Positions 23,001 to 32,961 of a stretch of DNA of 64,000 bases are shown in pieces. Location of the stretch: contig JAHLMK010000002.1 in the NCBI GenBank assembly GCA_019915135.1, positions 2,108,001 to 2,172,000 on the forward strand, given 5' to 3'. Positions within the stretch are counted from its first letter, which is position 1. Every line of letters starts with the position of its first letter. The stretch is from Strobilurus pachycystidiatus (Eukaryota > Basidiomycota > Agaricomycetes > Agaricales > Physalacriaceae). The position numbers and the translations under genes are program-made. Below the pieces are notes generated by a model. That model searched no databases. It had not been told where the DNA came from and worked only from the letters and a program-made list of their open reading frames with translations.

Positions 23001-25142
23001 ATGTTCTTCAAGCCTTTCCTCTACTTCTTAGTCTCGGTTGTCGTCGTCCATGCTGCGCCGGCCCGAGGTCATATTAAAAGGGCTGACGGTACCATTCTCA
23101 CAGCGAGTGTTGACGCGTATATCGAGAATGTATTGACGCAGTGGGGTTCTCCTGGTGGTGTTGGAGTTGCTGTAGTCGCCCTGGACGGTAACGGAACATG
23201 GACCGTGGAGACCAAGGGATACGGAAACGCGACAGCAAGCGGCGTACCTATTGACTCTGACACCATGTTCTGCATCGGATCCAACTCGAAGGTGCTATTG
23301 TTCCTTCCATATGAACCTTGTCCTTATTCGACATCTATAGCTCTTCAACGCGTTTGCGACTGGACTCCTGCTGAGTAACGAAACACTGTCCCCGAGGTTG
23401 ACGTTGAAGACCAAGATTGCGTCCATCTTCCCCGAATGGGAGCTCATGGACGAAATTGCCACATCCCAAAGTACGCTCGTCGATCTGCTCAGTCACCGTA
23501 CAGGACTCCCCCGACACGACCTAATGTACTTCAAGAACGACACGATTCCCGAAATGGTAACGCAGTCCTTCCTTTCTGTCACCTGTGAGCTTGCAGTGCT
23601 AAAGTCTACCTGGCATAGATGTCAAGGACCAAATTCCTATCACCTTCTCTCGAGTTCCGCGATGCATGGCAGTACAACAACATCATGTACGCGATCACGT
23701 CGTATCTCCCCACAACCGTCCTCCCATCCAAGACTCCTTTCGGCCTCTATGTCAAAGAGAACATATTTGAACCCCTTGGCCTGAATGCGACCTACTCGGA
23801 TGCAGTAGCTTCGACGGTTGGGCAATTGGCACAGGGGTTCTCGCGGAAGGGCGTGAATGTGACGGAAGACCCGTTCACCACTGGCACGCCAATGGCGTTG
23901 GAATACTGGTCTCCAGCTGGGGAAGAGGGTAACGGTATGTCGCTGACAGCGCTCATTGTCTTCACGCTGCTAAGCCGCATACAGCACTTTCCGGGGCAGG
24001 TGGAGTAATCATGAACGCGCGTGATGCGGCTGTATGGCTTCAAATGCTACTGCTCAGCGGTAGCAATCCAACCACCGGCGAACAAGTAATACCGAGCGAG
24101 GTTGTCCAACTAGCTGCCACCGGCGTCACGATTGTCAGCGGAACTGAGTAGGTCCATTCTTCAGATCTACAGATAGTTCAATAATCTCCATTATTAGCGC
24201 CCCCACTGTCTACGGTGCTGGACAGGTCATCGGAACATGGACCAACGGGCAACGTGCGTATGCTTTCAATTTTCAGACACAGAACCGCGCTCTTAGCCCG
24301 CACCTTAGCTGTCGTTGAACATGACGGCTCTACCCCTGGCTTCAATTCCATCATATCACGCTTCCCGTCTGCGAATTTTGGAATCGCGGTGTTCAGCAAT
24401 GACGACACGTTCGGGGACCCCATTATGCGCATCATTAGATCCCACATTGTTGACCTCGTTCTCAACAATGGCTCGGAGGCCACTGACTGGAATGCCGGGT
24501 ACGTGGTGCTCAGTCTTTCACCGACGGTTATGTTACTAACCAAATCGCAGATGGAAGTCGGTGGTAGTAACAGCTCTCGACACGGCAATCGCGTCCATCA
24601 CTCCTCCGCCATCCAATCCATCCAATCCCAGTTTAGAATACGCCGATTTCGCGGGTACTTACTCGAACGGTGGCTATGGCGAATTTAACTTCTGCTTCGC
24701 TTCCAATCATTCCAATGACTGCGCGGATATTCTTGCCACCATTCCGGATGCTGTAGGCGACACGCCCACCTTGGTTGCGGAATGGGACAAAGTCTGGTCA
24801 TCGCACATAGAGCTGGAGCACTTTGACGGCGACTTATGGAACATCTCGTTATTGGTCGGCAATGTATGTCATTATGACCTCCGTCTCATTTCCGAATGTT
24901 CAGATTGACTGAGCTCCATTCAGGCTGTCCTAGATGATCAGACTGGGCAACCGACTGGGCAATATTGGGCCCGGAATGTAGCACCTTATACTCCGCTGGT
25001 TGCTCGATTTGCCTACACCGAGGACGGAGAGGTGGCTGGTTTTGGGATCACTGGCGGATTTTGGGGTGCGGTCGATCCGACAGAGCCTGTTGGTGATACC
25101 GTCGAGGCATCGAGCGAGGTGTGGTTTGACAAAATAGTGTGA
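23001..25142 (+). CDS. secreted serine beta-lactamase-like hydrolase (class C/PBP fold)
   Basis: Plus-strand gene with at least seven short introns; stop codon at 25140-25142. Residues 1-19 form a signal peptide (MFFKPFLYFLVSVVVVHAA). The catalytic SxxK tetrad is SNSK at 94-97, directly before the first intron. The second motif is a Tyr-x-Asn (WQYNNIMYA), and the third, equivalent to KTG, is HDG in EHDGSTPGF. These are the three motifs of the serine beta-lactamase/penicillin-binding fold (Pfam Beta-lactamase). In fungi such proteins hydrolyse esters, lactones or amides rather than acting on peptidoglycan. The last exon (FAYTEDGEVAGFGITGG) matches the broken fragment at 5560-5760, so at least one duplication has occurred. 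Exon edges in the 23570-24550 part were not all checked. Confidence 0.85.
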
Positions 25143-26382
25143 TAAACGCCCCAGGAATAGTGTCAGTCGTTATAGTGATACTTCCAAGTGGCCACATACA
25201 TAGCATGCCCTGTATGTACTCGGCGGCGCTCGCTACGCATGCGACTAGGCCTGGTCGCGCAAATTCAGACTGATGGTGATGATCAATCACTTGAGCATCC
25301 TAACTCTTGGCCGGAAGGAGGCTGACTTGTTGGTGAATTCTCAATCCTGATATGGCTCAGCGGCGAGCGGCCGAGGTGGGCCGACACACTAGGTTCTATG
25401 TAGTATGCACTATGCGGTGTTCGCGGTCACGTAGCGATGAGCACACGCCGCGCTGCCGCCGCTGTGGCGGCACAGGGCTGCCCGGCTGAGCCAGGAGCCT
25501 GCGGCATGCACCACAGAGTAAGTCACAGGGTGACTGAGTCGGACTCACTGCTCACTGCTCACGGGTTGAGACCGTTAAAACCGGTTCGAAACCTGGCGGG
25601 GCGGCGGGGACCGCGGGGTAGGTATAATACAGGTTTCAAACCTACGGAGCCTCCGGTGGGGAGGTATCGATACCGTTACTAAGTAATACTAACACCCCCC
25701 GGAGGTTTAAACTTTACTGCGCCACGGTCACCCTAGGGCCTACTAGGGTGGCGCAGTAAACCCTTGGTTTCGATACACCTCGGGTTTACTGCGGTTTTTA
25801 ACGGTATTGATACGGTTTTGAAAGGTCGACGATAGGGTAGTGGGAGAAATGGCTTTGTTAATAACACTGTTAAAAAGTGCTGTTATTAACATGTTATTAA
25901 CAGCGTTATTAACCAAGGGCCAAAAAGCCCCTGTTAAATTATGTGAATAATTCATACCTGTTAGACTACCTTGACAGCCTTTCTTGGGCATTGAGGGAGG
26001 CCGGAAGGAGCCAGAAGTGCACGAACACAAAGGCAATCACGGTATTAGAGGGTATTAGCTGTCTCCGCTGGGAATCGAACCATGGATCACAATCACGGCA
26101 AACGCCGGGAGCTCCCAAATAATCTTGCAACTTGCCCGTTTGCATTTCCTTGTGCGCCACACAAGTTTATGGTCAAAATTGCTACTGTCTAATCATCACA
26201 AAGACTCAGGGGAGCTGAGAAGGAAATTCAATCCCCATTTAGGGCTGAACTTAGGCCCAAATCAGCTTTTGACAGAAAATGTTAATAAATGGTTAATAAC
26301 AGTGTTAAAAAGGGCTCTAGAGCGTCGATATATTAACATGCTGTTACTAACACGACGGATAGATACTCCCATTTGGTGGTAA
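25143..26382. repeat. palindrome-rich dispersed repeat cluster (left)
   Basis: Contains many copies of CGGTATTGATACGG/GGTTTCGATA-type inverted motifs and a GGTTTACTGCG module. About 115 nt from 25741 recur, highly similar and in the same orientation, at about 30105-30195. AT-rich GTTAATAACAGTGTTAAAAA motifs occur at 25860 and 26290. There is no coding potential. The minus-strand open frames here (for example 25743-26036) are shadows of the repeat, since a similar peptide appears from the copy near 30106. The first 200 nt after 25142 are the 3' flank of the hydrolase gene. Confidence 0.7.
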
Positions 26383-29316
26383 TACTGTAAAAAAATTCCT
26401 TGCCATTTCACTCGTACTTTTTGCTATCTCACTTTCATTTTTGCTATATCACTTTGCATAATCTGAACTCACTTTGCTGCACTTTGACCTTCCTAATTCC
26501 CACTCAACGTTGTTCATCTCACTTCCGGGACACCGTCACCTGACAATGGCGCACTCAGTGGCGCAGCTTCTATCCCGAGGTTAGCGGATGGGAGCGGTAT
26601 CCCAATTAGGTGCTGTCCGGGATTACCTCGGCCTCCGTGTCCTTCCGGAAAGTGATTGAAACAGGATGCCGTATGTTCTCGCTCTCTTCTTGCCCTCATG
26701 TGCTCGCCTGGCGTCCACGAGGAGGCGTACTTCAATGCAGAGTATCCAACCTGTCTCTTGGGCTTTGACCTGGGATGAAACCCGCATTTGGTCATCAGTC
26801 CAAGGTCGCTGTTTCCACTCGGCCTCAATTACGCGATCTTCGGTATACTCGACAATCCATATGTCTGACATTCAACACTATCGGAGCTGACTCTTCTTTC
26901 ATGATATCCGACCTCTACATTTCTTTCCAGGAGGCACGCGAGTATGCTTATTTTCCTCCTGATGTCTACTCATAAGCACGTAGGTATCATCACAATTTGA
27001 ATGTGGAGGAGCAGATCCGACGCGCTGCCAGGCATCACGCTTTCTTGGAGACTGCGGCGTGTCGCGCAAAATGAAAGCACAGCCCGTCTCTTCCACTGTC
27101 CGCGGTACACGCTCAGACTCTCCGGCGGTGCGCCTAAGTTACAACGTCATCATCACTGGCAGAGGTATCAGACGCCCATCAATATATCCTACGCATGTGC
27201 CCAAGACGCCCACTGCTTCAGAAGTTTTGTCAGATACTGAGGGAGGCGGTACCTGGCGGCGGTACTCTCATTGCCTCGTCATGTCAACACGCGCGGATGT
27301 GAGTGGGATCTATTTGCCTGGTGCAAACAGACGCTCGTGGTTTGTATGAGCCTTTGACGGTGGTGAGTCACTCCTTGCTCCCCGAAACCTTCCTCAGCTA
27401 AATTCTAGTTCAGTCGTCTTGCGTGTGCCTCGAGTGTCTCCTGGCCGTTGTATACGCCGAGTCCCGACGGTCATGTCTTACGAACGTGCCTCAACCGTTC
27501 CTTGCATTGCTACTGCTGTTGGGGTCACCGCTCTCTGTGGGTCTGTCCTTATCATCATGGTATGTCAGTCATTATTTGTAAGTCGCAATTCCGTCGAGTC
27601 GTGAATCGGCGCTTACCTCGTCCGTTAGATGTCGCCTGCCTCGCAAGGACAACAATGGCATCTACGGCCCACGACCACCAACAAATTCACGGCAGTACAA
27701 AGGCAGTCGGCGGGCTCACCTTGAATTGGGTATGCAAGAACAGACGCCCAAGACAATCTGTAAGGACAAGTTTAGTTCAAATGCGTCTTGCTTCTAACAT
27801 CCAGCTTACCTTTCTCCAGTCAAGTCTGGGCTCACCGTCATTAAACCAAGGCTGCTGCAATGACAATGACTATCTCGTGAGCAGCCAGTCATTGGGTCCA
27901 TCTTGACTTCCGTCAGAAGGTGGGTAACAGATCTTTCTCTATCTACTTTGTGCGTACTGAACGAGTGCGCCCACTTCAGAACCACGGCCAGCTTGTCAAA
28001 CCCGGAGTACACTTTTCTTTAGGCGCCGTTGATGTGCACGGCACTCTCAAAGATTGAAGCACACCTCTCCGTAACCTTTCCAGAGCTGACTATTGCAGGA
28101 CGCCGATGAATCATTTGCCATCTACTACATGGTACTTACTTGTTCGTCACCACGTACGTCGTCTGTCTGGAAGAGACTAATCCGCCATCCACTCCCGACT
28201 CGGAATTCAAGATGTCATGCTGGATCCAGAATCTTGTCAAGATCTCGTTCAAGATACGAGCAGAGATGGGCCCTGCTCTTACGTCGGCGCTGAAGTCAGT
28301 CAGGAGATTTGCAAATAGGGTTGGTATGTGTTTCATCTGTAGGTTATACACAAATTGCGGGCGGAGTTGCTGCGTGCAACCTCTATGTAAGTGTCAGCAC
28401 TCATACCGAGACGACGAGGGGCACAAGCTCGACAGTGGCAAAGGGCACAAACTCCACAGAACGGGTACTGAAGATGACACTGATGGGCACCGACACACCG
28501 ATGCCCGCGAGGACCACCTCGAAGAAGACACGACGAAGACGCCGCATCTGACGATCAGCATTCACGCAACGGGATGACAACAAGTGCCAACCTGGCAACA
28601 ACGAGCACGAGCACGACGGGCATAGCCAGCAGTTATGAGAATGGCCTCAATGGGACAATAGCCACAACAACGAGATTCAAGTAACCATGGGCAAATACGG
28701 CGGTAATGATTCTGCCAGCATCCGTGGATGCGGCGCGCGCAGTACTTCTCACCTTGGGGACGTCATATCAGCTACTATACTGTCTATACATACCACGGAC
28801 ATCTAGATATCTACTCCTCATATACCATATACGATTCACAACTGTCCTCATACCTCAGACCATGCAATTATGTTCTAACTAGAGAGGGATCTTGAAACCA
28901 TATGCTGTCTGCATCCTCAAGGCTTGCCATAACAATGGTACGGCAAGTCCGGTTCAAGACATGATCTAAAAGTTGGCGGGAACAGCGCCGTCCCATAGCG
29001 CATAGTGACAGAAAATCCGGAAGGGCACGCACCTGTCGGGATACCTCAATGAAGACTGTACCGGACAAATCCCGACAGACCTTAGAAGCCGATGGCCTAA
29101 TCATGTGATGTGGCGTCCGCCGTCAAATCAAAGTGCTAGAGTGGGAATCCAACGTCAAAGTGCGAAATAGAGTTTTCAAAGTGAGAGTTCAGGCCGACAA
29201 AGTGAAACAAAGAGATCCAAAGTGGGGAAAGGTCATAAAAGTGTGTTCAAGGTCAATCTGTGGCGCTCCCCGCCAAAAAAGTGAGTAGTCAAATGAAAAA
29301 CCATTTTTTTACAGTA
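26383..29316. mobile_element. 2.9-kb terminal-inverted-repeat element, non-autonomous or decayed
   Basis: Both ends carry the 14-bp inverted repeat TACTGTAAAAAAAT (26383-26396 and its complement ending at 29316). Inside each end lie repeated CACTTTG/CTCACTTT motifs pointing the same way relative to the end: at least four in the left 140 nt and six in the right 200 nt. Terminal plus subterminal repeats of this kind mark a class II transposon. The interior (26520-29100) has only short frames with several splice-like signals and no transposase motif I can recognise, so the copy is probably non-autonomous or degraded. A possible 2-bp AT duplication flanks it. The superfamily is undetermined; CACTA-like ends are one option. 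Confidence 0.65.
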
Positions 29317-30312
29317 TATCGCCAATACTCCCACTACCCTAGTCGACGAGTAGGTTTCAATTTGGTAGTTTCGATACCGGCACGTGATGACTACACGTGA
29401 CGGCCGCGGCATTGCTGGGCAAGCCTGAGGGCGGCAACAAGAGGGCGGGGAAGGGGCGGGAGGGCGGCGCGCCCATCACGTGTGCGCATCACGTGCCGGT
29501 ATCGAAAGCGTTAAATAGTAACGGTATTGAAACCTAGCCAAAAATGAGGGTAGGTTAATAACGGTTTCAAACCTACCGGGTAGGTTTACTGCGCCACCCT
29601 AGGGCCTACCAGTCACTGGTCCTGGAGTAGGGTAGTGGGAAACCTATGTTTCCCCCCGAAAATGGTTTGACTCGGTAACTTACCGGTTTGGAACCGGTTC
29701 CAAACCTCGGAGGGCTGGGGGGGTAGGTTTGGAACCTGTCACATGATAAAATCATGTGATCTGCGGGCAGGAGACTGCCAAAGCATATGTGGCGTAAAAT
29801 ACGGACGTCGGAGAAGACACCTGAAGACTGACCAAAGAGACATGCAGGTCTCTGTGGCAGCTATCAATGAATGCTTTGGGCCTAGAGAGCCCAAAGACAA
29901 AAAATTTGAGAGCTGTTTGTGGCTGCCAGATTGAGGCGGGACTGGGGCGGGAGGCGCGCGGCGGGATCACGTGAAAAAAGCACGTGAGAGTTTGGAACCG
30001 GTTCCAAACCGGTATCAAACCTGGCGGGGCCGCGGGGTCGGTACCAAACCGGTTTGGTACCGCCTCTGGAGGTTTACCCCACGGCCCTATCCTGGAGTCT
30101 GGACTCTAGGGTGGCGCAGTAAACCCTAGGTTTTGATACACCTCGGGTTTACTGCGGTTATTAACGGTATTGATACGGTATTGAAAGGTTGACGAGTAGG
30201 TTAGGTAGTTTCGATACCAGCACGTGATGCTTTCACGTGACGCCTGCGGCGCTGCTGGGCAAGCCTGAGACCAGCGACAAGAGGGCGGGGATGGGGCGGG
30301 AGGGCGGCGCGC
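29317..30312. repeat. palindrome-rich dispersed repeat cluster (right), interrupted by the LTR element
   Basis: Two related repeat units. The unit at about 29365-29605 is continuous. The second begins near 30205, stops at 30312 and resumes at 47717, where the LTR element has been inserted. Shared features are CACGTGATG, CTGCTGGGCAAGCCTGAG-like text, AAGAGGGCGGGG, GGCGGGAGGGCGGCGC and paired CACGTG sites. No gene is present. Confidence 0.75.
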
Positions 30313-31004
30313 TGTCACGGTACGGAAGTGTTTAGAACAGATCCTGGATGACAGTTGAGTTCGGTGGGTAGAGAGCTATCGAGATAGCTTTAGGTGACTT
30401 GTGGCGTGCTTGTGATTCTTGACTTGACTTGCTTGAAGGGCTAGCCTGACTACCGTTGTAGTCTTCTAAACACCTTAATACGATAACTTGCTTGACTTGT
30501 ATAACTTGACTTGCTTGACTTGCGGAACTTGCTTGACTTGCTGAACTTGCTTGACTTGCGTAACTTGCTTGACTTGCTTGAATTCTTGTTCTTCGATTAG
30601 AAGCGTGTGCGAGGAAGCTGTAATTAACTTGATAATGATATTATCTTGTCTTTAGGCTTATGAGAATGTGTTCTGAGTTTGAGAGCTAAGCTGTGTATTG
30701 GGGTAGCTGACGTCCTTTTGGTCCGATTCAGCTCCCTTATATAGTACTACTGACTACATTCTATAAATAGATCTATGACTGCAATTGACTGATACTGACT
30801 CATACTGACTCAATGGTCCTTTCTTGCCTTTTCCGGAATGTTCCGACATGTTCCGGCATGTTCCGGCGCGTTCTGTGGTTGAGTCATGGCGTTCATGCCC
30901 TAATAAGGAATATTACGTAATTGTCTCTGTGTAGTTTCTCGTTGAATATCATTTTGTGGTTTGCCAATAATGCTTTTTGAGTGCAATTCTTTCGCGTAGT
31001 GACA
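30313..31004 (-). repeat. LTR (3' LTR in element sense)
   Basis: 692 bp, TGTCAC…GTGACA ends. It contains five or more phased CTTGCTTGACTTG units (about 30405-30590), TATA-like boxes at 30736-30745 and 30761-30771, and four TTCCG pentamers at a 10-bp period from 30831. Base for base it matches the copy at 47025-47716, offset 16,712. Confidence 0.95.
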
Positions 31005-31117
31005 TTCGCGGGGCACTGATAAATTTGATCGTCCCCGATCAACTATTGGCAAACACAAAATCGATTTTCCAAGAACTATGTGCATTTGATATCAAAAAAA
31101 ACATGCGACGAACTTAT

Positions 31118-32130
31118 TCAATTCTCAAACATCCTGATCAGCTCTGGTGTAGCGGCGCTCCACCATGTCCCTTTTCCAGCTTCCGCCTGCGCATCCACCA
31201 ATTCGAGTGCATAGGCTGGTACTTGTTGCCAAACGGTCGGATCAATGTGGCGCTCAGTCATCATTCGCTGATAACGAGAGCAGAGGAACTCGTAAGGGAC
31301 TGCGAGGAATCTGGGGTGCGTGGTGGTAGTAGGTTCGCCTTCTATGTTGCAGCTACTGCATGACAGGATGGCCATCCCTTCCCGACATTGGTAAAATCCG
31401 TCGATACGAAAATTCCCCATGCGAACGCCATTATGCCCATAGAAAAATGGTCCAAGGGCATGCTGAGAGTATGTAACAGTGAGGAACAGCTGACGATTGG
31501 GAATGTATGCCAGATAGGATAGGTCTACTTCGTATGTGAGCTCGTTGTGTAGGCGATCGATACCGCGATAGGATGGAGGTCCCTCTGTGACGGATATGTA
31601 TGGGATGGAGTGTCCGGTGATGGTCTCGATTTCATGGCTAGGAAACAGGGATGGAACGGCGCTGGAGGGCGATGTGATGGTTGGTTCAGCCTCGAGCATT
31701 CCGTCCTGTGTGCGTCTATACTGGTCCGTATACAGGCGAGCGCTATTGACTAATTCGTCATGGAAGACATTGACAAGGTGTTCGGTGCTGGGAGTGGCTC
31801 GTAAAACTGGAAGGAGCTCGCCAAGAAATTGGGCGGCATCGAGAGATAATTCAGGTAGGCGAAGGCGACGAGGTTGGTACAAACGTGCGGGCTGTGGGAA
31901 TCTAGGTGGGCGAGGAAGAGCCCATCGTTGCATATAGTGGTTTAGAGATTGCTCATAAGTGGGGAGATCCGACGGTGGCTATGATCTTTGTCAAGCGGGT
32001 TAATTTGTCAGTGAAGCGCGCGTACTTCAATCTCCTGAGCGTTCTCGTCTAGCGTTGGTTCATCAGTTCCTTCTGTTTGCCTTTTGATAATGCGCAGTAG
32101 GCGGCGGAACATGTTGCTTTCGTTTGGCAT
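31118..32130 (-). CDS. accessory ORF A of the retroelement (env position), spliced
   Basis: Two exons in phase: 32026-32130 (35 codons, MPNESNMFRRLLRIIKRQ…) and 31118-31978, separated by a 46-nt GT-AG intron, giving 321 aa. The junction reads IE|PPSDLPTYEQSLNHYMQRW. The second exon continues a Pro/Arg-rich segment, then a Leu/Tyr-rich globular part (EVDLSYLAYIPNRQLFLTV, MGNFRIDGFY, YQRMMTERHIDPTVW). It resembles ORF B in the segments E-[VM]-D-x-x-Y, GNF-x-I and YQR-x2/3-[RN]-x-HID, so the two are probably paralogues. There is no transmembrane helix or signal peptide, so it is not a classical envelope protein. Function unknown. The phase-preserving intron argues it is expressed. Confidence 0.7.
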
Positions 32131-32253
32131 GATGATGGTGCTTTGCTAAGTGTTGTTGTCCCCTTTGTTTACTTTTCACGTCCGTTGTTGGTCACGTTTT
32201 TCAATGTCCGCCGTATTTATTTTTCTGAGTGGTGGTTTTTGTCTATCTGTACG

Positions 32254-32940
32254 CTACGTGTATCGTACGCGCTTGTCCATGAATATCATATCGAGGGTCT
32301 CCCTATGTTTCTCGGCTACTCTCATCCATCGCTTCTCGTCGGGCATTGCTTGATCGGCTTCCATTCCCAAAATATAATCGATGTGCTCGTTGGCGACGAC
32401 TACACGCTGGTAGGAATGATAGGCAAACTGGGGGGTGTCGTCAAGACACATGATGTACGCATAGCGAGTGCCGTCTCCTCCACTCTTGTCGATGTTTGTG
32501 ATGATGAAGTTGCCTAAGCGAGCGTCGTGGCACAGGAGATGCACACGGAGTCCGGGCTTGGCTGCGACGCATCCCAAAAGGACCTCTCCTGTCAATCGGT
32601 CGTAGACGTAGTCCATTTCAACGTAGCGAGCATTGGCGCGCGAGGTAGTTTCGATGGGGGGCGCGAGGTAGGGAATATCGGCTATGAAGTGCTCCTGGAG
32701 CTGCCCGTCTTCTAGCTCGACGCTTCCGGCAAATACATTTCTGATGATGATATCGCCTGGTTGTTGAGGATCGTAAATTATGGGGACATTTCCGCCGACC
32801 CAAAATGCGTGCACGGCCGTAGTGATGACTGGCATTTCTGGCAAGCTGTAGTATTCGATTCTGGCAGTGTTTTGTATTAGTCGTCCTAATGCTGAGGGGA
32901 AGTAGAGTGCGTACTGGAACGTGCTCTGGCTGCTGGCCAT
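32254..32940 (-). CDS. accessory ORF B of the retroelement (env position)
   Basis: 228-codon frame starting 21 nt beyond the stop of the integrase frame in element sense. Features are VTTAVHAFWVGG-like N-terminal strands, DIPYLAPPIETT, YVEMDYVYDRLTGEVLLGCV, ARLGNFIITNID and YQRVVVANEHIDYIL, ending MIFMDKRVRYT. The last three blocks align with ORF A. No transmembrane segment, zinc finger or enzyme motif is seen. The close spacing to integrase suggests reinitiation or a shared transcript. Function unknown. Confidence 0.7.
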   Translation of the reverse strand: MASSQSTFQYALYFPSALGRLIQNTARIEYYSLPEMPVITTAVHAFWVGGNVPIIYDPQQPGDIIIRNVFAGSVELEDGQLQEHFIADIPYLAPPIETTSRANARYVEMDYVYDRLTGEVLLGCVAAKPGLRVHLLCHDARLGNFIITNIDKSGGDGTRYAYIMCLDDTPQFAYHSYQRVVVANEHIDYILGMEADQAMPDEKRWMRVAEKHRETLDMIFMDKRVRYT

Positions 32941-32961
32941 GACTGTTGCGGATAAGAAAAT

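Noticed and set aside
25743..26036. 97-codon minus-strand frame
   Set aside because: Its C-terminal peptide recurs from the repeat copy near 30106, so it is a translation of repeat DNA.
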